This document shows positions 60,936 to 64,000 of a stretch of DNA of 64,000 nt, piece after piece. Positions within the stretch are counted from its first letter, which is position 1; each line of letters opens with the position of its first letter. The position numbers were made by a program, and so were the translations under genes. The notes beneath the pieces were generated by a model. That model had not been told where the DNA came from, searched no databases, and was given only the letters and a program-made list of their open reading frames with translations. Origin of the DNA: Paenibacillus_AA sp045062745 (lineage in GTDB: Bacteria > Bacillota > Bacilli > Paenibacillales > NBRC-103111). Location of the stretch: positions 248,001 to 312,000 of the forward strand of contig NZ_JBJGED010000001.1 in the NCBI RefSeq assembly GCF_045062745.1, in the 5' to 3' direction.

Positions 60936-60971
60936 TAAATGGGTCATCCCTGAATCGGGATGACCCATTTA
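60936..60971. terminator. Bidirectional terminator
   Basis: A perfect 15-bp stem (60936-60950 with 60957-60971) has a six-base loop. It lies between the convergent DoxX and DUF4091 genes. Confidence 0.85.
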
Positions 60972-60974
60972 TTG

Positions 60975-63900
60975 TTACTGGCTTTGCCAGATTGCCATAA
61001 GCCGCTCTACATGGGCGATCAACATCGTTCTGGCGGTTTCGCTGATCGAGCCCTGCAGAGCCGGGTTGTTCAAGTGCTTCTGGAAATCCTCAAGGCTTTT
61101 CACCGCTTGTGCGGCCTGCCCCTTTTGTTGATGATCCACAGCTTGCGTTAGATTATTGTTCAGTTGGGCGAGCAGCGGCATCTTGAGATCGCCCGATGTC
61201 TCATAGGCACTCAACAGCTCCTGAAGCCGGTTCACCGCAATCGTTTTCGACAGCTTGACCGTCATCCCGGCAACCTGCTCCCGCCATTCCCGGTACGCGC
61301 CTGCACTTTTGGTATAGGTTCTCTCATTGGTGGCTATAGCCCCGGCATGAAGCAGGTCGCGAGCCTCAGCAAGAACATCGCTCGATTCTCCGCTAGCTTC
61401 CGCGTGATCGATACGGACCTGCAGCTCCTCTAAAAGATTGTAATCCTCCATGCCGTCGCGGAAGTTGTGCAGCCGCTGCGAAGCAAGCGGGCCATCCGGT
61501 CCCGGGTAATACAGCGAGCCGTCTCCGTCGGCATTCGGGAATGTACGCGGATCCCAATTGCTTAAGATACCGTCGCTCATTGGAGTCCGGCCGATCCAAC
61601 GGTTGATGTTGTAGTACAGGAATCCGTCGAACTGGAACTTGTGCGACAGCGGTCCCAAGAGAACACGCGTGTCACTCGGCAGGTAGCCGTTAAACCAGTT
61701 CGGATTCGGCGATCTTACGCTCACATGCAAATACCAGTAGACTTGATCGCCCCGCTGCTGAGCGGCCGCCTTCGCGCTTTGGTTGATGGCTTGCACGCCG
61801 GGCACCCATATATCGATCAAGCCTTCCAATCCCGACTGCACACCGAGGGTTCCATCGAGATAGGTGCTCATCACCGGCACATTCGGGAAACGCGCCTTAA
61901 CCTGTCTCAGAATCTCTTTGACAAGCTTGTTGTATTCGGCACGAGTTTCATCAAACCCGTAAATGTAAGCTTTATCGGCCAAACCGGCCAACTCGTATTC
62001 CGCCATCGCGTCCCCGATCGTATTCAGCAAATAATCGATCCGAGTTTGCCATGTTTCCGGTTTGTTCAAGTCGAAGCCTACCCGAGGATCAATATAAAGG
62101 ACATTGAACTGGCGCAGGCCCCATTTGCTTTCGATTTTTTTCAATTCCTCGACCGTCGGCGGCGTGTTCCGGTAGATCAGGTCCGGTTCGATTTTGAACG
62201 TCTCCAGGAAGTCTAAGTATCGGTCCCTCATCCGCTCCTGCTCTTCCGGATCGGTGATTCCGTAAGTCAAATAAAAGCTCTGCGGATTCGTGGTCATGGA
62301 CGTGGCCAGCTTCGGGCGGTCGGCAATCTCAAATGGCCAAACCTTGACTTGGATGTCCATCGTCTGAACCGGCGTATTGGCCGCCTGAAAAGCGACCTTC
62401 ACCCGGTAGGTTCCAGGTTTGATGAGCGCGCCCGCATGCATTTCGATCCAGTAGGGCTGCATGGTCCCGGCGGGGACATCGACACTGGACAAATCCGAGC
62501 GGACCGGATCCGGAGTCCAGCCGTAATAATTCCCTGGGCTGTTGGCCGTGGCCGGGATGGAGTAGGAGCTGGTCGGCTTGACGTTCACGGAGCCTAACGG
62601 CGATACGGCCACATGAAGCATTGATTCCGGAACGGCTTCGCCATCAGGTCCTATAACGCCGGCGACCTGTGCGGTTACAGCCGTCAAAGCTTCACCGTAT
62701 GGCATCACAACGGCCTGGATATTCTCATATTCGCCCTGGGCCAGCGACACAGTGGCAGGATCCGTGGTGCATAGGCACGGCAAGTCGAGCGGATAGACGA
62801 GCTCCATCGAATCGGCGGTGGCCATGCCGAAGCTTCCGCCAGGCTGAGCGAGGCGCACTTCAGCGAAATTCGTAAAGCGCTTGATATCCCAAACCAGCTT
62901 ACCGGCTTCGTTAACGAGGGCGATCGCACCCGCATAATCGACATCCGGCTGCCGGCCGCGATCGCGGAGCGACTGGATCGTCCCCGCAAGCTCCGCCGAT
63001 TTCGCATGTAAATAGCGATCGGCGGCCGCATCACCCGGCAGCAGCTTCGCATTGGCCGCATCGAGCAGATTTTGAGCGCTGTCCAGGTCGTCATTCAACC
63101 GCTGGAGCTTCTCCTTGATCACGTTCAGGAACAACGTCACCCGCAGCGGCAGCAAGTCGGATCCGGCCGAATCCGGATTCTTCCCGGCACCGGCCAGCTT
63201 CAGGATGTGAGTCCCCACCGAGAGAGACTTGGACCAAGCCAGCCTGGTCCTTCCGCCGTCCTGTCCGTAGTAATCCATCTTGCCGATCAACTCACCATCC
63301 AGCAGGACATCCGCCTGACCGCCGGCAGCGGAAGTCAAGCCCTCCAGCGAGATGTCGTAGATGCCGGTTCCGGCTACTGGGAGCTCATATTCGGCGAATT
63401 GTCCGGGCTGAACATTTTTAAGCAGCACAGCCTCTCCTACTGTACCGGACTCAAGGCCCGGCGAGCGGGACCGTTCCTTTAGCCCTGTGAATGACAGCGT
63501 CGTCGGCTCGATCGTCAACGAGGCGGCGTCATAATACGCCACCCCTTTATTCGATGCGTTCTGATACATCAATACGGTTGCGGTAACCGCATTGGAGGGT
63601 GCCGCCAGCTCGGCCTCCATCCGCGTCCAGGCTGCAGGAACCGATTGACCGGTCGTTTTCACACCTACCCGAGTGTTATTCCGGTCCCAGAATTCCAGAT
63701 AAAGCTGGGAACCGCCGCTTTCGTTATACGAATAGACGGAAGCTTTATAGACAATTCCGGGGGATATGTCGATTTTCGCGCTGCGCACACCGTTCCCAAC
63801 CAAATTGTTCGTCAGTTTGACGCTGTAGGACCCGCTGTACACCATATTGGTCACAGATTGATAGGTCGATGTGTTGAACATGACCCAATTGACCGGTTTT

Positions 63901-64000
63901 CCCCCGGATACTTGCTCGAAGCCCGGGTTGGCCAGCAGATTGCCCAATCCAGGATCTGGGACTACCGCCGAAGCGGCAGCACTTTGTTGAGAGTCGGCCG
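60975..64000 (-). CDS. Large secreted DUF4091 glycosidase-like protein, 5' end off the window
   Basis: More than 1000 residues are visible, and the frame stays open to the right edge, where the Ala/Ser-rich residues could follow a signal peptide. Domain order: a carbohydrate-binding module (CBM4/9-like, LLANPGFEQVSGGKPVNWVM), a second CBM6-like module (FAEYELPVAGTGIYDISLEG), a helical segment, then DUF4091 with its barrel (KAYIYGFDETRAEYNKL, YWYLHVSVRSPNPNWF, FQFDGFLYYNINRWIG). A helical tail closes it. It probably acts on a glycan at the cell surface; the activity is unassigned. It converges on the DoxX gene. Confidence 0.88.
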   Translation of the reverse strand, partial: ADSQQSAAASAVVPDPGLGNLLANPGFEQVSGGKPVNWVMFNTSTYQSVTNMVYSGSYSVKLTNNLVGNGVRSAKIDISPGIVYKASVYSYNESGGSQLYLEFWDRNNTRVGVKTTGQSVPAAWTRMEAELAAPSNAVTATVLMYQNASNKGVAYYDAASLTIEPTTLSFTGLKERSRSPGLESGTVGEAVLLKNVQPGQFAEYELPVAGTGIYDISLEGLTSAAGGQADVLLDGELIGKMDYYGQDGGRTRLAWSKSLSVGTHILKLAGAGKNPDSAGSDLLPLRVTLFLNVIKEKLQRLNDDLDSAQNLLDAANAKLLPGDAAADRYLHAKSAELAGTIQSLRDRGRQPDVDYAGAIALVNEAGKLVWDIKRFTNFAEVRLAQPGGSFGMATADSMELVYPLDLPCLCTTDPATVSLAQGEYENIQAVVMPYGEALTAVTAQVAGVIGPDGEAVPESMLHVAVSPLGSVNVKPTSSYSIPATANSPGNYYGWTPDPVRSDLSSVDVPAGTMQPYWIEMHAGALIKPGTYRVKVAFQAANTPVQTMDIQVKVWPFEIADRPKLATSMTTNPQSFYLTYGITDPEEQERMRDRYLDFLETFKIEPDLIYRNTPPTVEELKKIESKWGLRQFNVLYIDPRVGFDLNKPETWQTRIDYLLNTIGDAMAEYELAGLADKAYIYGFDETRAEYNKLVKEILRQVKARFPNVPVMSTYLDGTLGVQSGLEGLIDIWVPGVQAINQSAKAAAQQRGDQVYWYLHVSVRSPNPNWFNGYLPSDTRVLLGPLSHKFQFDGFLYYNINRWIGRTPMSDGILSNWDPRTFPNADGDGSLYYPGPDGPLASQRLHNFRDGMEDYNLLEELQVRIDHAEASGESSDVLAEARDLLHAGAIATNERTYTKSAGAYREWREQVAGMTVKLSKTIAVNRLQELLSAYETSGDLKMPLLAQLNNNLTQAVDHQQKGQAAQAVKSLEDFQKHLNNPALQGSISETARTMLIAHVERLMAIWQSQ

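Noticed and set aside
1..64000. tRNA, rRNA, CRISPR array or known riboswitch
   Set aside because: Looked for characteristic sequence and repeat patterns on both strands. None was convincing by eye.

Overview
The window looks like chromosome of a Paenibacillus-type Firmicute. The signs are strong AGGAGG ribosome-binding sites, a perfect Bacillus-type LexA box, a perfect CcpA (cre) site, YtcP/LplB/LipO-type sugar ABC transporters, many AraC regulators beside carbohydrate genes, and a bacterial nitric oxide synthase. This is inferred from gene content; no rRNA, tRNA or CRISPR array was seen.

Left part (1-24 kb): the start of an Fsr-type MFS exporter, a nitric oxide synthase, a sugar isomerase-like TIM barrel diverging from an AraC regulator, two adjacent FAD oxidoreductases (one with a HEAT-like tail), a HupE/UreJ-like membrane protein followed by a 1201-residue secreted metallophosphoesterase, an AraC regulator with a frameshifted GyrI/VOC partner gene, a phosphotransferase, hydrolases, asparaginase and CutC, and a four-gene minus-strand run (polysaccharide deacetylase, GNAT, isochorismatase-like, AraC).

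Middle part (23-37 kb): two ECF sigma factor genes, one apparently co-transcribed with a conserved protein of uncertain function; a 45-residue zinc-ribbon protein whose promoter carries a perfect LexA box; an MBL-fold hydrolase, DinB, a two-component pair with a small secreted protein, and an operon of a ceramidase-like hydrolase, a DegT aminotransferase and a Gfo/Idh dehydrogenase diverging from an intact AraC gene.

Right-middle part (38-53 kb) is the most unusual. It holds a GH36-type glycosidase, a chimeric gene joining a phage tail-fibre N-terminus to an internal Tat-like segment and a pectin-lyase/tailspike body, an ABC sugar importer (lipoprotein plus two permeases), and a second orphan solute-binding lipoprotein with a cre site. 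Between these lie duplicated debris: three copies of one AraC upstream region, a second tail-fibre fragment, a decayed Tat leader, two remnants of a further gene, a truncated lipoprotein leader, and a ~193-bp direct repeat ending in either an intact AraC promoter or a perfect 19-bp hairpin. The pattern suggests that a module of solute-binding protein diverging from AraC regulator was duplicated and then partly destroyed.

Right part (54-64 kb): two membrane proteins, an OmpR/HK two-component system, two SRPBCC proteins, a GH43/GH32-like enzyme, an ArsR repressor with an inverted repeat around its -35 box, a DoxX protein, and most of a large DUF4091 surface protein that runs off the right edge.
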